NCBI GenBank assembly: GCA_003561835.1
Contig: PWVN01000268.1
Coordinates: 1-10,323, forward strand
Length of the DNA stretch: 10,323 nt
DNA from: Syntrophomonadaceae bacterium
GTDB lineage: Bacteria; Bacillota; Dethiobacteria; PWVN01
Direction of reading: 5' to 3'
Below, in pieces: positions 1-7,000 of the stretch. Both the position numbers and the translations under genes were made by a program. How positions within the stretch are numbered: the stretch's first letter is position 1; each line of letters opens with the position of its first letter. The notes under the pieces were generated by a model. It was not told where the DNA came from, did no database searches, and saw only the letters and a program-made list of their open reading frames with translations.

Positions 1-381
1 AAATGTGTCACAGTCTAAGTTATAAGGAACAAAGTTAAAAGCTGTTAAGGGTGATTTGTTTAAAAACAGCAGTTCTACCATCTTTTTTGGGTTTTGTATT
101 GCTGTTTTTTTATTATAACCTTTGCCATGCCGGTTTGGATGTTTTTGTCTTTTGCTATTTTGAGTGGCGGGTTTTACTTCTTAATTTTCAATTCATGTCC
201 ATCTGTGACATTGGCTCACCTGCTTTCTTAGCAAATGCTTATTCCGCCCCTTTTGGCAATAGTACTGAACATCAGGAAAAAAGATAAGTTTACACTTGTT
301 GGAAGGTTTTTTTATTTTGGTATAGAATCCATGAAAATATAAATAATTCAAAAGGAGAGGTGAAGAGGCCTTGGGCCGGAA
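1..381. other. AT-rich non-coding upstream region
   Basis: This stretch is clearly richer in A and T than the rest of the window, with T-runs near 84, 101-111 and 306-313. An open frame at 51-287 starts with GTG, has no Shine-Dalgarno sequence and encodes a Cys/Phe-rich string resembling no family I know, so I do not call it. A 6-bp inverted repeat (GCTGTT at 41-46, AACAGC at 65-70) has an 18-nt loop and no following T-tract, so it is not a convincing terminator. The 3' part carries the likely promoter and ribosome binding site of the lipoprotein gene. Confidence 0.5.
299..328 (+). promoter_or_regulatory. Possible sigma-A-type promoter of the lipoprotein gene
   Basis: TTGGAA (299-304) and TAGAAT (323-328) are separated by 18 nt. 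The overlapping pair TTGTTG (296-301) and TATAGA (321-326) is a 19-nt alternative. Both match the consensus only partly, but the spacing is right, the region is AT-rich, and the start codon lies about 55 nt downstream. This is a weak call from hexamers alone. Confidence 0.3.
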
Positions 382-1959
382 ATGATGAAACCATACTTGC
401 GGTACGTGGTGTTGTCACTGGTGTTACTTATGGTGCTGCCCCTGATGGGCTGCGATGAAGACGCGGCGTCCCTGAAGGATGCCATGCAAAAGAGCCTGGA
501 GATCGAATCCAGCAGAAACAGGACTGAATTAACGGTTATTAACAACACATCGACTGAGGAAATCAATGAAGAGCTTTTGCTGTTATTTTCAATGCTGGAA
601 GAGGGAGTTACCATGGAGATTGAAATGGAAAGTTTAACCTCCATGGCTATTGAGATGCAGGCACACGGAGAGGAAGAGCTAAGGGAACAAGGGCTTTGGC
701 CTTACGAGGAAAGCTTGACGGCTGAAATTTACGTAAACGGCGGCAGGACTGCTTTTAAGACAGCGGCTGATCCGGTGTACCTGCTCATGGATCCTACCGA
801 TATGGCCATGATGGCTCCGGAAGAAAGCCCGGAACTGGAAGCGGTCTTTGGTGAAGACTACAGTGAGCAGCAGATAGAAATGATGCTGGATTTCCTGCTC
901 CCCTTCATCGAGGAATTTGCCTTCCAGTTTTCTGATGTCGAAAACCTGGGCGCCGCTGAGCTGGAGCTGCCTGACGGGACCATCGAAGCGGAAGGTTTCA
1001 GGTTGGAGATGGACTCCGACGAGATCATGGATCTTGTTTCCTACAGCAGCAGGCAGCTGGCCGAGAGCGAACATTTTAAGGACTATATGTTTGACTCAGT
1101 AAAATTACCATTGGAGCAGCTGCGAGAAGCAGGAACTATTCCCGAGGAAGAAATGTTGTCGGAGGAAGAGATGGACGAGATGGCCGAAGTTTCCTACCAG
1201 ATGTTCCGCGGCATTTTGCTGGATGTTGCTGAGATAACGGAGCAAAGCCCGCAGATGCTCCGGGAAGAATACGGATTGGATTTTTCGGCCACAGAAGTTT
1301 ACTACCTGGACGAGGACGGTTACATTCGTAAAACGGAAAGCGCCTACCACATCAGGGTTGAACATGAGATGCTGGAAGAAGTGCTGGGCACGCCCGTATT
1401 GGATCTGGAGATACAGTCCGAATCCATTGTCTGGGATATCAACGAACCCATAATGGTTGATTTTCCTGCTGTCGAAGAAACCGTTTCCTTTATCGGCCTT
1501 ATGGCGGACCCTGAGCTGGCTGATGAGTTGGGCGATGGTCCCTTAGGAGAACTGGTCGAGTTGTTTTCCCAGATGATGCCCGTGCCCGCAGCGGGATCCC
1601 AGCTCTTTATGGACGTGGAAAACGGTGTATTCATACTCAACGGGGAACCCCTGGCCATGGAGGTGACCCCCTACATGGAGGGAGAGGTGCTCATGCTTCC
1701 TTTCCGCCAGATGGCTGAACTAGCCGGAGGCCAGGTCTCCTGGGATGCAGAAAACAGGACGGTCTATTACTGGGATGACCAGCGGCGTCAAGTCTCCGTT
1801 ACCGTGGGGAGCGATGTGGCCCTGGTCAATGGCCAGGAGGTCACCCTGGAGGGTGCGGTGGTCATCCGGGAGGATCGGACCCTTGTTCCGGCCGGATTGC
1901 TGGAACACATTACCCAGCACTTCTCAGTCCAAGACGGCATGGCCTTTATCCTGTTCTAA
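382..1959 (+). CDS. Acidic lipoprotein with C-terminal copper-amine-oxidase-like stalk domain
   Basis: A 525-residue protein with a lipoprotein signal peptide: MMKPYLR charged start, hydrophobic core at about residues 8-22, and lipobox LMGC with the lipidated cysteine at residue 24. It is therefore probably anchored on the outer face of the cytoplasmic membrane. Residues about 30-400 are strongly acidic and rich in Glu, Asp and Met, with no domain I can name with confidence. Residues about 408-525 look like the 'copper amine oxidase N-terminal / stalk' domain common in Firmicutes surface proteins: paired beta motifs of the type VFILNGEPL, LPFRQMAELAGG, VSWDAENRTV, VALVNGQEV and RTLVPAGLLE. 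This domain is a non-catalytic adhesion or scaffold module and does not imply oxidase activity. AAAGGAGAGGTGA (351-363) precedes the start at a rather long distance; ATG 382 and ATG 385 are adjacent and equally possible. The amidohydrolase remnant begins 15 nt after the stop. The function is unknown. Confidence 0.85.
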   Translation: MMKPYLRYVVLSLVLLMVLPLMGCDEDAASLKDAMQKSLEIESSRNRTELTVINNTSTEEINEELLLLFSMLEEGVTMEIEMESLTSMAIEMQAHGEEELREQGLWPYEESLTAEIYVNGGRTAFKTAADPVYLLMDPTDMAMMAPEESPELEAVFGEDYSEQQIEMMLDFLLPFIEEFAFQFSDVENLGAAELELPDGTIEAEGFRLEMDSDEIMDLVSYSSRQLAESEHFKDYMFDSVKLPLEQLREAGTIPEEEMLSEEEMDEMAEVSYQMFRGILLDVAEITEQSPQMLREEYGLDFSATEVYYLDEDGYIRKTESAYHIRVEHEMLEEVLGTPVLDLEIQSESIVWDINEPIMVDFPAVEETVSFIGLMADPELADELGDGPLGELVELFSQMMPVPAAGSQLFMDVENGVFILNGEPLAMEVTPYMEGEVLMLPFRQMAELAGGQVSWDAENRTVYYWDDQRRQVSVTVGSDVALVNGQEVTLEGAVVIREDRTLVPAGLLEHITQHFSVQDGMAFILF

Positions 1960-1974
1960 GGAGAGTTTCCGGGA

Positions 1975-2337
1975 ATGAATATAGACGGGCATGTGCATCT
2001 GGTCGGTGAGGGTTGGATTAAGGAGGACTTTTTTGTAAACCTGGCCCGGATCATTTCCGCGGGAGCGGGGAAAGGTTCCGGGGTATTCCCCGATCCCGTT
2101 TCCCTGCTGCCGGATATCCGGAAGGCTCTCTTTGAAACCAGTGGTGAAAAGCTCCTTAAGGAAATGGACACGGCCGGGCTTGAGCACTCCTGCATTTTTG
2201 CCGTGGATTACGGCTTGTTGACCGGAGAGCCCCCGGTTTCTCCCGGAAGAGGTCTCCTTTACCGCAGAAGAGATAGATATTATCATGAGCCGGTCCATGG
2301 AGCGCCTGTTGCATGGTGGGGTGAGGAGGGCAAATGA
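1975..2337 (+). pseudogene. Truncated amidohydrolase (N-terminal remnant)
   Basis: The first ~89 codons resemble the start of an amidohydrolase-family (TIM-barrel metal hydrolase) protein: MNIDGHVHLVGEGW carries the D-x-H-x-H metal-ligand motif (D4, H6, H8), followed by LLKEMDTAGLEHSCIFAVDYGLLTGEPPVS, typical of strand 2 in this group. Family members usually run to about 280-300 residues; this frame ends at 120 with an Arg/Trp-rich, unlike-protein tail (GRGLLYRRRDRYYHEP). The remaining barrel strands and metal ligands are missing, so the product should be inactive. In the next frame, 2249-2365 reads PEEVSFTAEEIDIIMSRS..., which resembles a family C-terminus (see findings). AAGGAGAG (1958-1965) overlaps the end of the lipoprotein gene and lies about 9 nt before the ATG, so translation was probably coupled. 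The gene ends 10 nt short of the convergent regulator. Confidence 0.65.
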
Positions 2338-2347
2338 AGGGGAGAGT

Positions 2348-5116
2348 TCAGGGGATCATGTTTAATTTTCGGGCCAGGGCCACAGCCTGGGTTCTGCCCC
2401 GGACTCCCAGTTTCCCATAAATATTGGTGGTGTGCCATTTGACAGTCCCCAGGGAAAGGAAGAGCTCCTTGGCGATGGCATCGTTGGAGAGCCCCTGGCT
2501 GATGAGGTTTAATACCTCCATCTCCCGGGGGCTCAGCTCTTCCACCAGGTCTCCCTGGGGAGTGGCCGCTACTTTTTTCCCTTTTTCACTTTCCTCCTCT
2601 TTCCCCTCTGTTCCCCGGTCCGGGGGCCGGCCGGGGGAGATCCGCCCGTACAGTTCCCGGGCCCCTTCCCTGATTTTTTCTTTTATCGTGGGGGCGTGCG
2701 GGTTCTCCATCTTTTCTATGACCCTGGAGAAGACGCCGGAGAGCCCCCTGCTTTCCTCCAGGAAGATCTGGGCGTATCCGCCCTCCAGGCCGGCCTCCAG
2801 GGCGGAAAGAAGACAGTCTTCCGCGGCACCGGGGGCGCCTTCTTTTTCCTCCAGGCGGGTTTTTACCAGCAGGGTCTCTAGGAGCAGTTGTTGGTGTTCC
2901 CGGGGGAGGGCAAATTCTATCAGCTCCTTCAACAGCCTCCGGGCCGCCGCGGCCCCCCCCTTTTCTGCCTCTACCTGCCAGCGGGCCAGGGCCAGGTAGC
3001 CCCATTCCTGGCCACCCTGGAGAGCGGCGCCTTCTTCAATCCCGGCCCTTTGTAACCTTTCCCTGGCCCGGTCCAGCTCTCCCTGCTCCAGGAGGATGCG
3101 TCCTTCCCACACCGCGGCGGGAAAGGTGATGAAGAGGGGAAGATGCACCTCCCGGTGCAGCTCTTCCAGGAGACGGATCGTCTGCAGGGCCTCCTCATAG
3201 TCCCTCTGGGAAAAAGAGAGGGCGATTTGAAATAGGTAATTCCATCCCAGGCAGGGCTTTTCCGGCTCGCTGAAGATCAGGCCTCTCTCGAAACAGGGTT
3301 GGGCTTCATCCAGGTGGCCTTTTTCCCGCAGCAACTCACCCAGCAAAGTCCAGAGGAGGCCTACCCGGGGCACCCGGGAGAGCCCTACTTCCTTGGCAGT
3401 GCGCAGCAGGGATTGGGTCAGCTCTTCCCCTTCTTTCAGCCTCCCCCGGTAGTAGAGGCTGGTGGCGACCTTGAAACCGGAGGTGAGGGACAATACCTGG
3501 TTGGGCAGCTTCTGGCTGTTCCTGTGGGCTTCCCGGTAAAAGGGGTACGCCTCTTTGGGGTTGCCGCTGAACAACATGGCGTCCCCGAAATAGATGGCCA
3601 CGTTCATCCGCCAGTAATGGCTGTGGGGTGGCAGGAGTCTCAGGGCTTTTTCGGCGTGCTCCAGGGCCTGGGGGAAGCGGTGGGCATAGATGGCGAAGTA
3701 CGCCTTGACAGCGGCCAGGATCCCCCCATATTCCTCCTGTTCCTTTGGGTTCGGGTAGCTCAGCTCTTCGGCCATTTCTAAAAACTCCCGGGCCTTTTCC
3801 CGGCCCCGGGTAATCAGTTGAAACAAGGCCATGTGGGCCGCCAGTCGGGGAAATCCTTTTAAAACCGCCGGGGGAAGAAGCTCCAGGTTACGGTACAGGA
3901 GCAGGCCGGGGCCCTGGTCTTGGAGTATCTCTTCATAATGACGGTGCAGAATCTCTCCGGCCTTTTCAAAATCGTGGTGAGCCAGGGCATGGCGGACCGC
4001 CTCCCCCGGCTCACCGGCTTCCAGGTACCACTGCCCGGCCCGGGTATGGAGCTCTTCCATTTTTTCAGGTACTTTCCTTTTCAGGTGATACAGGAGGAGA
4101 TCGGCAAAGAGCTGGTGATAGCGGTACCAGATCCCCTCCTCATCTAAAGGGATGAGGAATATGTTTTCCCGTTCCAGTTCCGCCAGCACGGCATGGCTGT
4201 CCTGTCGTCCGGTAACGGCATTGCAGAGGGGGGCGCTGAAGCGAGTCAGGATGGAGGTTTCCATGAGGAAATCCCGCACCCCTTCCGACTGCCGGGCCAA
4301 CACCTCCTCGCTCAAAAAGTTCAGCACGTGGCGGTGGCTGCCGGCAAAGCTTTGGATGAACTCCTCTGCCTTGCCCCCGGTGGAAAGGGATATGGCGGCC
4401 AGCTGCAGCCCCGTGACCCAGCCCTCTGTTTTTTGGTGGAGGGTTTGCAGTTGGGCTTCGCCCAGCTGAATATTTTTATAGCCTTCCAGGAGCCGCCCCG
4501 CTTCCTCTTCCGAAAACTGCAATTCCCTGAGACGGATTTCAGCCATTTTGCCCTTGGCCCGCCACCGGGACAAAGGCCAGGGGGGATCAGAGCGGGTTGT
4601 CACTGCCAGGTGAAGGGTAGGGGGCGCGTTTTCGATGAAAAAAATCATCTCCTGGTGGATGCGGGGGTTATTGATCAGGTGATAATCGTCCAGGACCAGG
4701 AAAAGGGGCTGTACCAGGGCAAAGAGGTCGTTTAAGAGGGAGACCAGGACCCCTTCCCCTGCCGAGGAAGGAGAGGAAAACAGGGTCTGGGAGCGGAGCA
4801 TTTCCAGGGCGCCTCTTCCCACCCCCTCATGGAGGTTTTCCAGGGCGGATATCAGGTAGACCCAGAAGCGCTGGGGCTCATTGTCTCCCTCATCCAGAGA
4901 GAACCAGGCCACCTGCCCCGGGCGGCCGTCCAACCATTTGCGGACCAGGGTGGTTTTCCCAAAACCAGCGGGGGCGGAGACCAGGGTCAGGGAGCGGGCA
5001 AACCCTTCCGGGGTGTGTAATTCGTCCTCCAGCCGCTCTAGAACCCGGGGCAGAGAAAGAATATTGGCCCCCGGAGGGGGGATTCTGGTTTTAATTTTTA
5101 AAATATCGCCCACCAT
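2348..5116 (-). CDS. MalT-like LuxR-family (LAL/STAND) transcriptional regulator
   Basis: Large ATP-binding regulator of the LAL class: an N-terminal STAND NTPase, a long helical TPR-type sensor region, and a C-terminal LuxR helix-turn-helix. With the start I prefer it has 922 residues, typical of the class. Walker A is APAGFGKTT (about residues 48-56) and Walker B is LVLDDYH (about 140-146). Residues about 330-800 are helical repeats rich in Leu, Glu and Ala. A charged linker leads to the HTH at about 861-922, with LSPREMEVL, GLSNDAIAKEL and the recognition-helix segment GTVKWHTTNIYGKLGV. The frame stays open to a TTG at 5179, but ATG 5116 is preceded on its strand by GGGAGGA at about 8 nt and begins MVGDILKIKTRIPPP, a usual LAL start. 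In this class ligand and ATP binding to the sensor drive oligomerisation and promoter activation. It is divergent from the small protein/dikinase group, suggesting it controls that group; this is inference. Confidence 0.92.
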   Translation of the reverse strand: MVGDILKIKTRIPPPGANILSLPRVLERLEDELHTPEGFARSLTLVSAPAGFGKTTLVRKWLDGRPGQVAWFSLDEGDNEPQRFWVYLISALENLHEGVGRGALEMLRSQTLFSSPSSAGEGVLVSLLNDLFALVQPLFLVLDDYHLINNPRIHQEMIFFIENAPPTLHLAVTTRSDPPWPLSRWRAKGKMAEIRLRELQFSEEEAGRLLEGYKNIQLGEAQLQTLHQKTEGWVTGLQLAAISLSTGGKAEEFIQSFAGSHRHVLNFLSEEVLARQSEGVRDFLMETSILTRFSAPLCNAVTGRQDSHAVLAELERENIFLIPLDEEGIWYRYHQLFADLLLYHLKRKVPEKMEELHTRAGQWYLEAGEPGEAVRHALAHHDFEKAGEILHRHYEEILQDQGPGLLLYRNLELLPPAVLKGFPRLAAHMALFQLITRGREKAREFLEMAEELSYPNPKEQEEYGGILAAVKAYFAIYAHRFPQALEHAEKALRLLPPHSHYWRMNVAIYFGDAMLFSGNPKEAYPFYREAHRNSQKLPNQVLSLTSGFKVATSLYYRGRLKEGEELTQSLLRTAKEVGLSRVPRVGLLWTLLGELLREKGHLDEAQPCFERGLIFSEPEKPCLGWNYLFQIALSFSQRDYEEALQTIRLLEELHREVHLPLFITFPAAVWEGRILLEQGELDRARERLQRAGIEEGAALQGGQEWGYLALARWQVEAEKGGAAAARRLLKELIEFALPREHQQLLLETLLVKTRLEEKEGAPGAAEDCLLSALEAGLEGGYAQIFLEESRGLSGVFSRVIEKMENPHAPTIKEKIREGARELYGRISPGRPPDRGTEGKEEESEKGKKVAATPQGDLVEELSPREMEVLNLISQGLSNDAIAKELFLSLGTVKWHTTNIYGKLGVRGRTQAVALARKLNMIP

Positions 5117-5212
5117 TATGGATTCCTCCCGATCCCTTATTATTTCTCTATGATTTCCCTCCATTCCTTCCCCTGCCAACTATATATATTATTCCCACCG
5201 GGGTGGATCCGG

Positions 5213-5298
5213 TCCTAACCTGGCCAAACCGCCCCCTCCGACCCCGATAGATCTCAACCGGTCCCGACGTGGTCGCCCCCAGCCAACACATCTTAACC
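5213..5298. repeat. Three TCYYAACC octamers at exact 39-bp spacing
   Basis: TCCTAACC (5213-5220), TCTCAACC (5252-5259) and TCTTAACC (5291-5298) share the consensus TCYYAACC (GGTTRRGA on the minus strand) and begin exactly 39 bp apart both times. The intervening sequence is not conserved. They lie just upstream of the regulator's own start, where LAL regulators of the MalT type often bind directly repeated sites. A chance pattern cannot be excluded with three short degenerate copies. Confidence 0.25.
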
Positions 5299-5352
5299 GC
5301 TATGGCCTGCCCCCCCATCCGCTTTGCCCAGGCTCATCGGCCCACCCCTCCT

Positions 5353-5397
5353 GCCCCGGGCGAGAGGCTGCAAAAAAGTTAGGCTTTCTCCCGGGGC
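5353..5397. repeat. Long imperfect inverted repeat in the divergent region
   Basis: GCCCCGGGCGAGAGGCT (5353-5369) and AGGCTTTCTCCCGGGGC (5381-5397) are inverted repeats with 14 of 17 Watson-Crick pairs plus one G-U pair, around an 11-nt A-rich centre (5370-5380). On the + strand the 3' arm is followed by TTTAAACCTTACTTT, a poor T-tract. No gene ends here on either strand, so a conventional terminator role is unlikely. It could be an operator, a terminator limiting readthrough into the 5500 gene, or part of a small RNA. Confidence 0.45.
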
Positions 5398-5431
5398 TTT
5401 AAACCTTACTTTCGTCAGGTCTCAAAAAAAG

Positions 5432-5462
5432 CCTTCTCCGCTATAATCATCTCCAGAGAAGG
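5432..5462 (+). promoter_or_regulatory. TATAAT -10 box flanked by a 7-bp inverted repeat
   Basis: A perfect TATAAT (5442-5447) lies 52 nt before the ATG at 5500. At 17 nt upstream there is only GTCTCA, so the -35 is poor, which fits an activated promoter. CCTTCTC (5432-5438) and GAGAAGG (5456-5462) form a perfect 7-bp inverted repeat with its 17-nt spacer centred on the -10 box, a typical placement for a site that blocks or remodels RNA polymerase binding. Confidence 0.45.
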
Positions 5463-5499
5463 GAAAAAAAGTTTGACAGGCAAGGAGGTGTTCCCCAGG

Positions 5500-5835
5500 A
5501 TGGCCAGGGAGAGAATAAACAGCGTGACGGCAGAGGAATATGTCTGGCGCATCCGCATCCGCTGCTCTTCCCACCTGGATGGCTGGATAAAGGATTGTTT
5601 TAGCGGGTTGACCATCACCCACCAGGAAAACGGCAGCACCCTCCTAAGGGGAGAGTTGATGGATATGGCCGCCTTTTACGGTTTAATGATGGGATTAAGG
5701 GATACGGGGATTATGCTCCTTTCCCTCCAGGCGGAAAGGATAGAACGACATATCGGCAGCGGTATGGATATTACCACAGAGGAGGAGATTCAGGATGAGA
5801 AACAAAAGAGCTCGTCTATTGGAAAGAGGAGGTAG
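5500..5835 (+). CDS. Conserved small protein of unknown function (GLTITH motif)
   Basis: A 111-residue soluble protein with no signal peptide or membrane segment. The central block (about residues 14-80) has the look of a small family found in Firmicutes and Chloroflexi: an alternating strand YVWRIRIRCSSHLDGWI, then the motif GLTITHQENGSTLLRGEL, then a helix DMAAFYGLMMGLRDTGIMLLSLQAER. By memory, homologues read 'GHLDxRWxxWFxGLTITHxxxGxTxLxGxxxDQAALxGLLxxxRDLGxxLLSV', so the fold is probably a small alpha/beta domain. The role is unknown. ATG 5500 is chosen because AAGGAGGTG (5482-5490) lies 9 nt before it; an in-frame TTG at 5473 lies upstream of that site. The last ~25 residues are polar and unlike the family. 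It is the first gene of the rightward group, and its 3' end (GAGGAGG at 5826-5832) could also serve as a ribosome binding site for a GTG start of the next gene at 5840. Confidence 0.85.
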   Translation: MARERINSVTAEEYVWRIRIRCSSHLDGWIKDCFSGLTITHQENGSTLLRGELMDMAAFYGLMMGLRDTGIMLLSLQAERIERHIGSGMDITTEEEIQDEKQKSSSIGKRR

Positions 5836-5872
5836 TTGGGTGACGAAAAATGATTTTCAAGGGGGAGAAGTT

Positions 5873-6997
5873 ATGGGTTACGTCCGGTTCCTGGAAGAAG
5901 TGGGGGGAGAAGATATATCATCCGTGGGGGGGAAAGGGGCAAATCTGGGTAAAATGATAGCGGCCGGCCTGCCCGTGCCGGAAGGGTTCGTCCTCCTAAC
6001 CCACGGGTACCGCCGTTTTGTGGAAGCCAATGCCTTGGAGAAGAAAATTGCCCGGCTGGTGGGTGAGACGGAGGAAGAGAACGCGGAGGCATTGGAAAGG
6101 GTTTCTACCCAGATCCAGCGGCTTTTTGAAGGGGGGAAAATCCCGGAGGATATCCTAGCGGAGATGGATTACGCCTACCGGCGCATTGGAAAGGGGGCGG
6201 TGGCTGTCCGTTCCTCGGCCACGGCGGAAGACCTGCCGGGGATGTCCTTCGCCGGCCAGTACAATACCTACCTCAATGTGCAGGGGAAAGAGGAGCTCTA
6301 CGGGTACGTGAAAAAGTGCTGGGCTTCCCTGTGGAATTACCGGGCCCTCTCCTACCGCCTCAAGCAGAAGATGGACAACAGCGACCTGGCCCACGGGGTG
6401 GTGGTGCAGCGAATGATCAACGCGGAGAAGTCCGGGATCCTGTTTACGGCCAACCCCGTCAACGGCAGGCGGGACCAGATGCTCCTCAATTCCTCCTGGG
6501 GACTGGGGGAAGCCGTGGTGGGTGGAGAGGTGACCCCGGACCAGTGGGTTATGGATAGGGCTACGGAGAAAATCCTGGAGGAAAGGATCGCCAAAAAGGA
6601 GATCATGACCCTGCGCAAGGAGAAGGGGATTGAATTTGTGCCGGTACCCCGGGAGCAGCAGGAAACAGTGACCCTGGACCGGAAGGAGGTGTCCCGGCTC
6701 CTGCAATTCGGAGAAGATGTGGAGGAGTATTTTGGCTCCCCCCAGGATATAGAGTGGGCCTTTGCCGGGGGGCGCTTTTACCTGGTTCAGACCCGTCCCA
6801 TCACCTCCCTCTATCCCATGCCCCAGGAGCGAAACAACAAAAAAGGGCTCCGCATCTACCTGAATATGAATAATTATTCCCAGGCCATGCCCGAGCCTTT
6901 TACCCCCATGGGGGAAGATATCATTCGCACCGTGGTGAAAGGGCTGGCGAAAGAATATGGCAAGAAAAAAGGGGAAGGAGATAAACTATGGTGGTAA
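5873..6997 (+). CDS. Rifampin-phosphotransferase-like dikinase, N-terminal part (ATP-grasp), ends at in-frame stop
   Basis: 374 residues forming the PPDK/PEP-synthase-type ATP-grasp domain. Visible motifs are SSVGGKGANLGKM with the nucleotide lysine at residue 21, AVAVRSSATAEDLPGMSFAGQ with the conserved arginine at 113, ASLWNYRALSYR, EKSGILFTANPVNG, SWGLGEAVVGGEVTPDQWV and DIEWAFAGGRFYLVQTRPIT. The ATP-grasp domain is complete by about residue 335; the rest begins the middle domain and stops at TAA 6995-6997 after GDKLWW. The next codons continue in the same frame (see the following entry), so this is the front part of one ~870-codon gene. It would bind ATP and transfer the beta-phosphate to a histidine now encoded after the stop, so alone it should be unable to complete catalysis. 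ATG 5873 is chosen for GGGGGAG 5 nt upstream and for a typical family start; GTG 5840, with GAGGAGG 7 nt upstream, would add 11 residues. Confidence 0.82.
   Translation: MGYVRFLEEVGGEDISSVGGKGANLGKMIAAGLPVPEGFVLLTHGYRRFVEANALEKKIARLVGETEEENAEALERVSTQIQRLFEGGKIPEDILAEMDYAYRRIGKGAVAVRSSATAEDLPGMSFAGQYNTYLNVQGKEELYGYVKKCWASLWNYRALSYRLKQKMDNSDLAHGVVVQRMINAEKSGILFTANPVNGRRDQMLLNSSWGLGEAVVGGEVTPDQWVMDRATEKILEERIAKKEIMTLRKEKGIEFVPVPREQQETVTLDRKEVSRLLQFGEDVEEYFGSPQDIEWAFAGGRFYLVQTRPITSLYPMPQERNNKKGLRIYLNMNNYSQAMPEPFTPMGEDIIRTVVKGLAKEYGKKKGEGDKLWW
6995..6997 (+). other. In-frame ochre (TAA) interrupting the dikinase
   Basis: The reading is TGG TGG TAA CAG GTG, and both flanking open frames are in the same phase. 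It is codon 375 counted from ATG 5873, shortly after the ATP-grasp domain, not at a clean domain boundary as a natural gene split would prefer. TAA excludes selenocysteine (TGA) and pyrrolysine (TAG). It is either a nonsense mutation, a sequencing error, or a readthrough site; a CAG codon directly after the stop is a mild readthrough-like context only. Confidence 0.75.
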
Positions 6998-7000
6998 CAG

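Larger units (their letters stand above)
5117..5499. promoter_or_regulatory. Divergent control region between regulator and rightward group
   Basis: About 380 bp without a credible gene. The left half is very C-rich on the + strand. Just upstream of the regulator's start the minus strand reads AATAATATATATAG, a plausible -10 region with no recognisable -35, as expected for an activator-dependent or weak promoter. The right half holds a long inverted repeat (5353-5397) and a TATAAT box (5442-5447). A short inverted repeat, ACCGG at 5197-5201 and CCGGT at 5209-5213, lies next to the regulator's promoter. The region is large for a bare divergent promoter and is the natural place for operator sites. 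Confidence 0.55.

Noticed and set aside
51..287. 78-codon open frame in the AT-rich upstream region
   Set aside because: GTG start without a Shine-Dalgarno sequence, Phe/Cys-rich composition expected from T-rich DNA, and no family resemblance.
2424..4735. Long open frames antisense to the regulator (for example 2424-2999, 3299-3781, 4193-4735)
   Set aside because: They mirror a strongly supported coding frame on the other strand, have Ser/Arg/Gly/Pro-rich shadow composition and no ribosome binding sites or domains.
5117..5179. 21-residue N-terminal extension of the regulator from TTG 5179
   Set aside because: ATG 5116 has GGGAGGA at ideal spacing and the usual LAL start; the extension would run through that ribosome binding site.
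5473..5478. TTGACA as a -35 box, or as a TTG start codon
   Set aside because: At 17 nt downstream there is only ribosome-binding and start-codon sequence with no -10 box; as a start it lies upstream of the AAGGAGGTG site that serves ATG 5500.
6155..6706. 183-codon frame antisense to the dikinase
   Set aside because: The + strand frame carries conserved ATP-grasp motifs throughout; the antisense product is His/Pro/Leu-rich and unrecognisable.
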